NCBI RefSeq assembly: GCF_000186865.1
Contig: NW_008705567.1
Location: 589,474 to 653,473 of the forward strand
Source: Aureococcus anophagefferens
Taxonomy: Eukaryota > Sar > Pelagophyceae > Pelagomonadales > Pelagomonadaceae
Direction of reading: 5' to 3'
Length of the DNA: 64,000 nucleotides
Shown: in pieces, positions 56,178 to 63,924 of the stretch
How the letters are laid out: every line of letters begins with the position of its first letter
How positions within the stretch are numbered: the first letter of the stretch is position 1
Program-made: the position numbers and the translations under genes
Notes under the pieces: model-generated
Told to the model about the DNA's origin: nothing
The model's database searches: none
Seen by the model: the letters and a program-made list of their open reading frames with translations, nothing else

Positions 56178-57299
56178 TTACGGCGCGGCGACGTGGGGCC
56201 CGCGGAAGGTCGGGAGGCGGCCCGGCGGCGGCGGCGGCGGCGCGTCCGCGCCGCCGCCGCGCCCCGCGAGCACGAGGTGCCGGCCCGTGACCCTCCGGTC
56301 GACCATGGTCGTCAGGTCCGCGCCGTACTTGTGCGCCAGCGCGCCGCAGAGCAGCGCGTAGCGCGTCTCGTCGTCCAACACGGCCGTCGGCGACCGGCTC
56401 GACTTGCGGTCCGTCCGCGCGCGGTCGAGGTAGTTGGGCGCCTTGAGGCAGCAGGGCACGACGAGCCACGCGCTCCGCCGCCGCGCGGCCATGTCGAGCG
56501 CGACGGCGTTGGCGTCGTCGCAGCCGTGGACGACGACGACCATGGCGTCGCCGTCGAGGTCCGCCTCGACGGCCGTCAGGCTCTCCTCGCGGAAGTCGCA
56601 CGGCGCTTTGCCCGCGGCGACGAACGCCGCGCGCCACGCGTCGAAGGCGTCGCGCTTCTCCAGGTCCACGGCGACGACGGCCGTCGCCGGGAACGCCGCG
56701 GCCGCGAGGTGCGCCACGAAGCCGTGGCCGCAGGCCAAATCGAAGAGCCGCGCGGGCCGCGGGCCCCGGTCGAGCCGCCGGTGGAGCACCTTGAAGACCT
56801 CGACGGACTCGAAGAGCTCCTTGACGCGCGCCTGCTTCGGCGCCGCGACGCAGGCCGCGGCGACGGCGTCGGCGATCTCGCCCGGCGCGTCGAAGAGGTA
56901 GCGGTAGAGCGCCGCGCGGTCGCCGCCGGTCAGGTCGCCGACGACGACGCGCGGCGACACGGTCGCCGCGTCCGCGACCTTCGTGGACCGCGTCGGGAGC
57001 GCGTCGAGGAACTCGCCCATGTCGAACGCCGCGGCGGCGCGGTCCGCGCTCGCGGCGTCGGCCCAGGGCGATTCCAGGAACGCGTGCTTCGCCGCGGCCG
57101 CGCGCTGTCCGGCCTCTGCGTGGCGCTTGCCCGCGACGTGCAGCGCCAGCTGCTTCCGCTTGTCGAAACCGCAGCCGCACAGGTCGCAAACGTGCGGCTT
57201 CGAGCGCCAGGCCGCGGCGGACAGCGCGCGGCCCGGGGCTCCGAGCGCCAACGCTCCGGCGATGAGCTTCCGCCACCGGCGCGCGACGGCCCAGCGCAT
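56178..57299 (-). CDS. C2H2 zinc-finger methyltransferase (METTL25/RRNAD1-like)
   Basis: A 373-residue protein. A single C2H2 finger of the double-stranded-RNA type is at 38-60 (CDLCGCGFDKRKQLALHVAGKRH, Cys38/41 and His54/60). The SAM-binding motif is LFDLACGHGFVAHLAA (about 185-200), followed by VVAVDLEKRDAF and the diagnostic HGCDDANAVAL and WLVVPCCLK of the Methyltransf_32 group, which includes METTL25 and RRNAD1. The substrate is probably RNA or protein, with the finger contacting RNA; neither is proven. The start codon immediately follows the stop of a 45-residue frame on the same strand, so the true start could lie further downstream or on a shared mRNA. Confidence 0.85.
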   Translation of the reverse strand: MRWAVARRWRKLIAGALALGAPGRALSAAAWRSKPHVCDLCGCGFDKRKQLALHVAGKRHAEAGQRAAAAKHAFLESPWADAASADRAAAAFDMGEFLDALPTRSTKVADAATVSPRVVVGDLTGGDRAALYRYLFDAPGEIADAVAAACVAAPKQARVKELFESVEVFKVLHRRLDRGPRPARLFDLACGHGFVAHLAAAAFPATAVVAVDLEKRDAFDAWRAAFVAAGKAPCDFREESLTAVEADLDGDAMVVVVHGCDDANAVALDMAARRRSAWLVVPCCLKAPNYLDRARTDRKSSRSPTAVLDDETRYALLCGALAHKYGADLTTMVDRRVTGRHLVLAGRGGGADAPPPPPPGRLPTFRGPHVAAP

Positions 57300-57437
57300 C
57301 TACGCGAGAAGCGCCTGGAGGTAGCGGCTGTAGGACAGGAAGTAGAGCAGGGCGGCGGCGGGCGCCGCGAACCAGACGACGAGGAAGGCGTTCGCGAGCG
57401 CCGCGCGGCTGCACGGCGGCTGCGACGCGTCGACCAT
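57300..57437 (-). CDS. Candidate 45-residue single-span membrane protein
   Basis: A frame from the ATG at 57437: MVDASQPPCSRAALANAF, one hydrophobic span (LVVWFAAPAAALLYFL) and SYSRYLQALLA. The stop TAG at 57302-57300 abuts the ATG of the methyltransferase. The clean N-terminus/span/tail layout looks like a real small membrane protein of an organelle complex, but I recognise no family. It may instead be an upstream frame that controls the methyltransferase. Confidence 0.45.
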   Translation of the reverse strand: MVDASQPPCSRAALANAFLVVWFAAPAAALLYFLSYSRYLQALLA

Positions 57438-57672
57438 GCAGGGTGGTGTGGTGCGCGAGTCGTGCGGCGACGCGTGCGGCGCAACGATGCGACGAGTGAC
57501 GCGCGGTCTCGCTGTGCGCGCGCGGCGCGGCCGCGGCGCTGGGCTACAAAGAGCTTTTTGTGCAAGCTCTTCAAACTGCTGCATCATGCACAGACAGTGC
57601 CATTCTACTCGGGAAGTCCAGACGCTCCAACTTGCGACGAGCACAGATAATGCCGTTATTCACCGACGAAAA

Positions 57673-58104
57673 TTACGCCGCCGCGACGAGCGCCGCGAGC
57701 TTCTCCGCCGTCTTCTCGTCCGGCGGCAGCTCGAGGTCGCCGGCCGCGCCGTCCATGGCGTTGAAGGGGGCGTTCTTCTGCAGCTGCGCCTTGTTGCGCT
57801 TGATGATGCCGACGCCGGAGCCGACGTAGAGGAGGTGGAAGAACTTGACGGCGCCGCCGACGTCCGCCCGGAAGCCCGCGAACGTGACGCAATCCTCGCT
57901 TAGCGCCTCGAGCAGCGCCGGGACGCCGGAGCCCTCGGCCCGCAGTTTGTAGGCCTTGCCCTCGAGGACGAACGCGGCCCAGTCGATGGCTGTCGCGTCG
58001 CTGCGCACGCGCGCCCAGGCGTCGGTCACGGCCGCCGTCTTGTCCGAGGACGTCTTCATGCCGTCCGCGGCCGCCTTGTCCATGGTCGCATACACCTCCG
58101 CCAT
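57673..58104 (-). CDS. Coactosin-like ADF-H domain protein
   Basis: A 143-residue protein. The central ADF-homology pattern is VRSDATAIDWAAFVLEGK, a strand with SEDCVTFAGFRADVG, and the actin-binding helix region VKFFHLLYVGSGVGIIKRNKAQLQ (patterns). The size and order fit coactosin, which binds F-actin and opposes capping. N-terminal residues 1-30 form a short helix. The C terminus is an acidic helix with DEKTAEKLAALVAAA. It is cytosolic. It is divergent to the gene at 58386. The 281-bp interval between them (58105-58385) repeats GCTGCGGCGCTCA-like blocks but holds no gene. Confidence 0.7.
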   Translation of the reverse strand: MAEVYATMDKAAADGMKTSSDKTAAVTDAWARVRSDATAIDWAAFVLEGKAYKLRAEGSGVPALLEALSEDCVTFAGFRADVGGAVKFFHLLYVGSGVGIIKRNKAQLQKNAPFNAMDGAAGDLELPPDEKTAEKLAALVAAA

Positions 58105-58385
58105 GGTTCGCGGCGCGAGGGCCGCCGCTGCCGCCGTGCAGGCGCGCTCAGGCTGCGGCGCTCAAGCTGTCGTGCAGATGCTGCGGCGCGCTCAGGCTGC
58201 CGCGCTCAGGCCGTCGTCCAGACGCTGCGCGCGCAGGGCTGAGAGAGTGAGCGCTGCCCGGCAAGGCCGATGATGCCGCACCATTGAGGCTGGAAAGTTT
58301 CGCGCGAGGAGAGCGTATTGGCTGTGCGGGAACAGTGGAAGGCGCCGGGAGCCGCTGCCGTTAGCGTCGCGAGTCCGCCGCGTGC

Positions 58386-58913
58386 ATGGCCGAGGAGGAG
58401 GAGGACCCGGAGGAGCCGCCGCCGGCGCCCGCCGCGCCGGTTTCGCCCCCCATGAGCCTGCTCTTCTGCTGCCACTCCAACGAGGCCGCCGGTGCCTCGA
58501 CGGACGCGCCGACGGACGTTCCGGACGACGAGGGCGAGTTCCTGGCCCACGTGCCCAAGGGCGGCAAGCCCGGCGTCGTCATCCGCGTCCAGGCCCCCCA
58601 GAACTCGCGCGTCTACGCCGTCGAGATCCCCGACGGCGCGACGCCGGGAAGCACGCTCGCGATCGCGCTCCCGGAGGACGAGGCGGCGGAAACGGCGTTC
58701 GCCCGCATCAAGGAGCTCGCGCCCGTCGACGCGGACGCCGCGTGGAAGGACCACGCCGACGCGGGGGCCCACTTCCGCGCGCCGAGCGACGCGCACGTCG
58801 AGTTCAAGCAGGAGAAGAAGCGCGCGCGATGGGCCTGGTGCCGCTGCTGCTGCGGCGTGCGCCGGCCGACGTCCGCCTCGGCGCCCTGGCGCGGCTCCAC
58901 GGCCGCCCGATGA
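58386..58913 (+). CDS. Hypothetical protein with a Cys-rich C-terminal cluster
   Basis: A 175-residue protein starting MAEEEEDPEEPPPAPAAP. An acidic, Pro-rich N terminus leads to SLLFCCHSNEAAG. The middle domain (about 50-120) has a beta pattern, GKPGVVIRVQAP, SRVYAVEIPDGATPGS and TLAIALPEDEAAE, that resembles the repeat found in several stramenopile proteins reading VxVPxGAxPGxxL. A charged stretch ends in WCRCCCGVRR, possibly palmitoylated or metal-binding. No signal peptide is present. The family is unknown. It precedes the ABC fusion gene by 152 bp on the same strand. Confidence 0.6.
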   Translation: MAEEEEDPEEPPPAPAAPVSPPMSLLFCCHSNEAAGASTDAPTDVPDDEGEFLAHVPKGGKPGVVIRVQAPQNSRVYAVEIPDGATPGSTLAIALPEDEAAETAFARIKELAPVDADAAWKDHADAGAHFRAPSDAHVEFKQEKKRARWAWCRCCCGVRRPTSASAPWRGSTAAR

Positions 58914-59065
58914 CGGCGCCGGCGGACACCGCGTGTTTTCGCCCGCCCGACCCCCGGCGGTTTCTATCGTAAACTTCAGCCTCAGCGACCGCATTTGGGG
59001 CTGCCTCTCGGCCAGCCGTCCCGAATCCTGCGCCGCCGCCCGCGTCGTCCGATCCCACCACGACC

Positions 59066-62000
59066 ATGCGCTCGGCGGCCTTGGTCGCGGCGTCGTCGCT
59101 GGCCGCCGGCGCCGCGGCGCTGGACTTCCTCAACGCCTACCAGGTGCACGGTTCCTCCGACGCCGTCACGCACGACTGCGACGCCTACGCAACATACGCC
59201 GATGATTCACGATCGAAGCCGCTCTTCTTCGCGGCGGCGGAGACCCTCGGCGGCCTCAACGCCTCCCTGGCGGTAGCGCCGTGTGTGGTTCTCTGGCTCG
59301 GGACGAACCCCGGCGGGGCGACGCCGAAGGGCGACGCGCCCCCCGGCCGCCTCGCGGCGACGCCCGGCGGCATCCTCGACGAGCTCGACGCCGGGGGCTG
59401 CGCGGTCGTCTACCTCGACGAGTGCCGGCCCGCGGCGTACGTCGCCGAGAACGCCGCGGCGTACCGCGCCGCCGCGACGTACCTGCTGTCGCTCGGCGCG
59501 GGCCTCGGCGCGACGAAAGTCGTCGTCGGCGGCCCGGCCTCGGGCGGCGTGCACGCGCTCCAGCTCGTCGACTGGCTCGCGGGCGAGTGGCGCGCCCGGG
59601 GCGGCGCCGCGGCGACGACGTTCCTCGCCGTCGCGGACTCGGCCTGGAGCCTCGCGGCGCGCGACGACGCCGCCGCGGACGCCGCGGCCGACGCCGCCGC
59701 GGACGCCGCGGCGGTCCTCTACGCCGACGCGTCCTGCGCCGCGGCCTACGCGGGCCGCGAGCGCCTCTGCCTCCGCGCGGCCGTCGTCGCGGCGTACGTC
59801 GACGCGCCCGCGTTCTGGGTCGCGCACCACTACGACTACGCGGCGCTGCTCGACCAGTACCCGGGCGGCGTCGGCGACGAGGCCGACGCCGTCGGCGTCG
59901 AGAAGCTCGGCGCGACGCTCCGCGACAGCGCCGAGAGCGGCGTCCGGGGCCAGGCGTCGAAGACGAGCGACACGCTCTTCTCCGTCGCGTGCGCGAACCA
60001 CGCTGTGCCGGAAACAACCGGTGAGCTGGACCCGTCCAGCAAAACTTCAAACCTCTCTGTCAAGTCGAAGTCGATTCGGCCAATTTTTGGACGAGTCGTT
60101 TTCTCTCGTCGAGCCCTCTCCAGAGAGTTAAACACTCGCGTCACAACTGTTCGATTACGCGCAGCGCACATTGAAGTCGTGTTGAATATTTTGTTTCCTG
60201 CCCAGGAACCACGGCACGATCGCCGCCGTCGACCGGGACCTCTTCGCGCGGCGCGCGGACAAGGGCCACGTCAAGCTGAAGTCGTGGCTCGACGCCGGCG
60301 CCTGGGGCGAGCTCCGCGCGGCGAGCTCCGACCCGCTCAAGGCGACGCTCCTCGCCTGGATCGCGCGCGGCGCCGGGGACGGCGCGCTCGTCCGCGACGC
60401 CTGCGACTCGTTCCTGTGCAACCCGACGTGCCCGTCGTCCATCGCGTTCCGGAGCCCCCGCAACCCGCCGCCGCGCACGGCCCTGCGCTTCGGCCTCGGC
60501 TCGCTCTTCCCCGTGGCCCTGCTCGCCATGCTCGTGCTGGGCCACCTGCCGGGCGTCTGGGCCCGCGCGCGGAAGATCGAACGGGGCCTCGCCGCCCGGG
60601 CCGCGCCGGGCGCCGGCGACCGGTCCCGGGCGCGGTCCGGGACGCTCGCGCGGCGCGTCGCGGCGGGGACCGAGGGCGCGCTGGACGTGATCGCGGACGC
60701 CGTCGCGGACCTCGAGGGCGACGCGACGATGACCAAGGCGGCCTACGACGAGACGCTCCGGAGCGACCTCGACAAGATGGTGCTGCGCTGCGACGGCCTG
60801 AGCTACTGGGCGCCGCGGCGGCGGGGCGCGCCGCCCTTCCGGATCCTCCACGGCGTGTCGACGACGGTCGCGCAGCGGTCCATCACGGCCGTCATGGGGC
60901 CCTCCGGCAGCGGCAAGTCGACGCTCCTCGAGGTCGTCTGCGGCGCGCGGACCGCGGGGTCCATCGCCGGCGACCTCGCGCTCAGCGGCGCGTCGCTGCT
61001 CGCGGGCGGGCCGTCGCGGCGGCTCCGCGACTGGTACCGGACGTCGTCGGCGTTCGTGCCCCAGCAGGACGTGTTCCTCGCGTCGCTCACCGTGCGCCAG
61101 TTCGCCGCGCACCTGGCGCTGCTCGTGCTGCCCGCGGGCCTGGAGACGGCGGCCAAGGCGCGCGCGGCCTACGAGCTCCTCGAGAGGGTGCGGCTCCACG
61201 AGGCGCTCGACACGCGGATCGGCGACGGCGGCGTCGCGATCCAGGGCGGCCTGAGCGGCGGCCAGCGGCGGCGCCTGTCCGTGTTCCAGCACACGCTCGC
61301 GGCGAAGCAGTTCCTGTTCCTCGACGAGCCGACGTCGGGCCTCGACGCGACGTCGTCGCTCGTGCTCCTCGCGTGCCTCGACGCCATGAAAAACGGCGAC
61401 GGCGGCAAGTGCGTCGTGCTCACGATCCACCAGCCCCGCCAGGAGGTCTTCGACTACATGGACCAGGTCGTCGTACTGGTCAAGGGCCGCGTCGCCTACG
61501 ACGGCCGCCGCGGCGGCCTCGACGTGATCTGGCGCCACAACCCGGACGTCGCGGACATCGTCGCGAGGGCCAAGGGCGTGTCGCCGCCGGACCTCATGCT
61601 CGACGTGCTCGACGCCGTGCAGTCGCGGGGCGTCGCCGCCATCGAGGCCCACGTGAGGCTCATGGAGGAGCACGCGGAACCCGCCGCGGAGCCGCCGTCG
61701 CCGGGGACGCGCTCCATGCCCGTCGCGGACCGGCTCGCGCGCATCGCGGACCTGAAGCGCCAGGCGGGCTTCTCCGCGGAGACGGGCGTCGCCCTCGCGA
61801 ACACGCGCGTCCGCTACGTCGCCGCGCTGCTGTTCCGGCGCCGCGTGCTCACGCACGGCTTCTCCAAGTACGTCGCCAACGGCGCCGCGTTCCTCGTCGC
61901 GTCGCTGCGCGCCGCGGCGTCCCGCGGAAGTTCTCGAGAGCGTTCCACCGAAGGAACGTCGCCACCGACGCCCCGGGTAGGTTCGTCGGCGCCATGCTCC

Positions 62001-63409
62001 GGCGCGCGTACCGGCGGGCGATGTATCTGGCGCTGCTCTTCGCGACGATCGGCCCGTCGGTGCTCGCGCTGCTCTGCGCGTCGTTCCAGAACTACCTCCT
62101 CGAGCCCACGGAGTCCGCGGTCTACGAACGGGAGGTCGCCGCGGGCCAGACGTCGCTCGCGCCCCACGTCGCCGCGCTCTGGCTCTTCGATTCGTCGTCG
62201 GCGCTGCTCTACGCGCTGCTCTTCGCGCTGCCCCTGTGGCCCCTGGCGGGCATGCCCTCGGAGTACGTGCCCTGGCTCCTCCTGATCACGTGCATGCACG
62301 CCGTCGCCATCGCGGCGGTCATGCAGGGCATCCTGTGCTGGCTGGGCCTCGGGAAACCGCGGAACATGCCCGCGCTCTCCGTGGGCAACGCGCTCGTCCT
62401 CGTCTTCTCGGGCCTCGCGGTGCACGTCCAGGACGCGTGGCCGGCCATGCGGCCCTTCGTGCTCCTGTCGCCGAACACGTGGGCCAACGCGGCGATCGCG
62501 CGGACGGCCGTGTGGCGCCTCGACGACGTCACGGACTTTTACGGCAAGGCGAACCTGTCCGAGTGGCTGCAGAACTCGGGCGTCTTCGGCGTCGCGCAGC
62601 TGGGCTACGACGCGACGGTCCTGGGCGTCGACCTGACGACGGGGACGGCGCTGGGGGTGCTGGTCGCGTGGCACGTCGCCGCGCGGGCGTTGGGGCTCCT
62701 GGGCTTCTGGGTCAACAACCGGGAGCAGCGGATCCGGAACCGGGACGCGGGCGGCTTCGCGGCCGCGGAGCGCGACGTCGCCTGGCCGGAGCTCGCGCCG
62801 GCGAAGGAGGCCTACGCGCCGAGCTCGCTCGGCGTCGCGCTGGACCGGCTCGAGGAGCACGTCGGCGGCAACGGCGCGCGGACCTGGTCGAACGTGCTGC
62901 TCTTCAGCGACTTCTACTTCACGGCGGCCTACGTGTGCCTCGGCGCGAGCGAGGAGGACGGCGACTTCATGCTCGCGTGGCGAATCGTCTCCACGGTCGC
63001 GTACGTCGCGCTCCTCGCGTCGGAGCTCCGCGTCTTCCGGCTGAGCCTCGCGGACGTCCTCGTCAAGCTCGGCCGGCGCGTCGACGCCGAGGCCGCGGAC
63101 CTCAAGCGCGCGTGCCTCGGCGCCGCGGGGCTCGTCGCGCTGGCGAACGGGTTGAACGTCGCGCAGGCCGCCGCCCTGGACGCGCGCCTCGGCGCGCAGG
63201 TCGCGGTCAACGCGCTGGCCCTCGCCGCGCGCTACGCGCTCTACCGCCACTGCGAGAAGACGCTCTTCGGCAAGATCCAGAAGTTCACGCTCCTCGCCGC
63301 GGAGGGCGACGACGCGCCGCGCCCGGACTCCGGAACCGTCGAGCTCCGGTCCGCCCGGAACCCCATGGCGGCGCCCCGGGAGCCGGCGCTCCGCATGCCC
63401 GGGACCTAA
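59066..63409 (+). CDS. Esterase-like ectodomain fused to an ABCG half-transporter
   Basis: A single gene encoding about 1,360 residues. A signal peptide (MRSAALVAASSLAAGAAA) precedes a Notum/pectin-acetylesterase-like domain (VVVGGPASGGVHALQLVDWLA, then SVACANHGTI). In place of the usual GxSAGG it reads GPASGG, so the nucleophile is uncertain. A membrane span and linker follow, then the ABC domain: Walker A GPSGSGKST, Q-loop FVPQQDVF, signature LSGGQRRRLS, Walker B FLFLDEPTSGLD, H-loop THQPR. The ABCG-type membrane domain (LALLFATIGPSVLALL onwards) completes it. The frame requires removing the introner at 60003-60205 (exon 1 ends at 59994 and exon 2 starts at 60206) and a second switch near 61884-61930, where a ~47-nt GC-AG intron fits. 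The stop overlaps the next gene by four bases. Confidence 0.85.
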   Translation: MRSAALVAASSLAAGAAALDFLNAYQVHGSSDAVTHDCDAYATYADDSRSKPLFFAAAETLGGLNASLAVAPCVVLWLGTNPGGATPKGDAPPGRLAATPGGILDELDAGGCAVVYLDECRPAAYVAENAAAYRAAATYLLSLGAGLGATKVVVGGPASGGVHALQLVDWLAGEWRARGGAAATTFLAVADSAWSLAARDDAAADAAADAAADAAAVLYADASCAAAYAGRERLCLRAAVVAAYVDAPAFWVAHHYDYAALLDQYPGGVGDEADAVGVEKLGATLRDSAESGVRGQASKTSDTLFSVACANHAVPETTGELDPSSKTSNLSVKSKSIRPIFGRVVFSRRALSRELNTRVTTVRLRAAHIEVVLNILFPAQEPRHDRRRRPGPLRAARGQGPRQAEVVARRRRLGRAPRGELRPAQGDAPRLDRARRRGRRARPRRLRLVPVQPDVPVVHRVPEPPQPAAAHGPALRPRLALPRGPARHARAGPPAGRLGPRAEDRTGPRRPGRAGRRRPVPGAVRDARAARRGGDRGRAGRDRGRRRGPRGRRDDDQGGLRRDAPERPRQDGAALRRPELLGAAAAGRAALPDPPRRVDDGRAAVHHGRHGALRQRQVDAPRGRLRRADRGVHRRRPRAQRRVAARGRAVAAAPRLVPDVVGVRAPAGRVPRVAHRAPVRRAPGAARAARGPGDGGQGARGLRAPREGAAPRGARHADRRRRRRDPGRPERRPAAAPVRVPAHARGEAVPVPRRADVGPRRDVVARAPRVPRRHEKRRRRQVRRAHDPPAPPGGLRLHGPGRRTGQGPRRLRRPPRRPRRDLAPQPGRRGHRREGQGRVAAGPHARRARRRAVAGRRRHRGPREAHGGARGTRRGAAVAGDALHARRGPARAHRGPEAPGGLLRGDGRRPREHARPLRRRAAVPAPRAHARLLQVRRQRRRVPRRVAARRGVPRKFSRAFHRRNVATDAPGRFVGAMLRRAYRRAMYLALLFATIGPSVLALLCASFQNYLLEPTESAVYEREVAAGQTSLAPHVAALWLFDSSSALLYALLFALPLWPLAGMPSEYVPWLLLITCMHAVAIAAVMQGILCWLGLGKPRNMPALSVGNALVLVFSGLAVHVQDAWPAMRPFVLLSPNTWANAAIARTAVWRLDDVTDFYGKANLSEWLQNSGVFGVAQLGYDATVLGVDLTTGTALGVLVAWHVAARALGLLGFWVNNREQRIRNRDAGGFAAAERDVAWPELAPAKEAYAPSSLGVALDRLEEHVGGNGARTWSNVLLFSDFYFTAAYVCLGASEEDGDFMLAWRIVSTVAYVALLASELRVFRLSLADVLVKLGRRVDAEAADLKRACLGAAGLVALANGLNVAQAAALDARLGAQVAVNALALAARYALYRHCEKTLFGKIQKFTLLAAEGDDAPRPDSGTVELRSARNPMAAPREPALRMPGT
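60003..60205 (-). mobile_element. Introner copy 8 (ABC fusion gene) without a GT or GC donor
   Basis: The element is 203 bp, with ends CTGTGCCGGAAAC and GTTTCCTGCCCAG. The duplication GAACCACG lies at 59995-60002 and 60206-60213. Frame and protein (SVACANH|GTIAAV) require splicing inside the duplication, which begins GA. The acceptor CCCAG is normal. The body shares CTTCAAACCTCTCT with copy 5. Confidence 0.88.
61884..61930 (+). other. Probable short intron or indel in the ABC fusion gene
   Basis: The frame changes here. Removing 47 nt from GC at 61884 to AAG at 61930 restores it (VANG|FSRAFHRR). Other GC donors in the same phase exist nearby, and a one-base indel is an alternative. Confidence 0.35.
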
Positions 63410-63633
63410 ACCTCTTTACGCCGCCGCCGCGCGCAGGCGCGGCAGCAGAGCGCGACCGCGGCCACCGCGGCGACGAGCGCGCACGCGAGCAGCGCGTACG
63501 CGGCGGCGGCCGCCGCGGTCTCCGTCGCGTCGAGGTCCCGCGCGTCGCCGTCGAGCTCCCGGAACTGCCGCTCGATGCCCTCGGACAGGGCGTCGACGAC
63601 GGCGCGGTGCAGCTCCCGCGACTCGTCGCCCAT
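63406..63633 (-). CDS. Small single-span membrane protein (hypothetical)
   Basis: A 75-residue protein; the ATG at 63633 gives MGDESRELHRAVVDALSEG. An amphipathic charged N-terminal half (RQFRELDGDARDLDA) precedes one hydrophobic span (about 45-65, AAAYALLACALVAAVAAVAL) and a basic Cys/Arg tail CCRACARRRRKEV. By the positive-inside rule the tail faces the cytosol. No family is recognised. The stop TAG overlaps the ABC gene stop TAA, sharing CTAA. The frame extends upstream to 63798 without further domain signal. Confidence 0.6.
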   Translation of the reverse strand: MGDESRELHRAVVDALSEGIERQFRELDGDARDLDATETAAAAAAYALLACALVAAVAAVALCCRACARRRRKEV

Positions 63634-63924
63634 CGTGGCGTCGGCGGCGCGGCGGAGCTGCGGTCGGCGGCGCGCGGAGCAGAGGTGCTCGCGGCGGCTG
63701 TCGAGCTGCAGGTTCTGCGGTGAGCTGCTGGTCAAGCTGCAGTCCCGATTCGGCGTCGCGGTGCTCGAGCTCTTCGCGCGAGAGCGACTGTGCGGCACGC
63801 AAGCTCGAGCTCCAAGCTTGAGAGCTGTCGAGTTTTTAGCGAAGCTCTGTGTTGATGTTGGAGTTGACGAGGCTGCCCGAGCATCCCGAGCTATGAGCGC
63901 GCGCGCATAGAGCGTCGACGTGCG

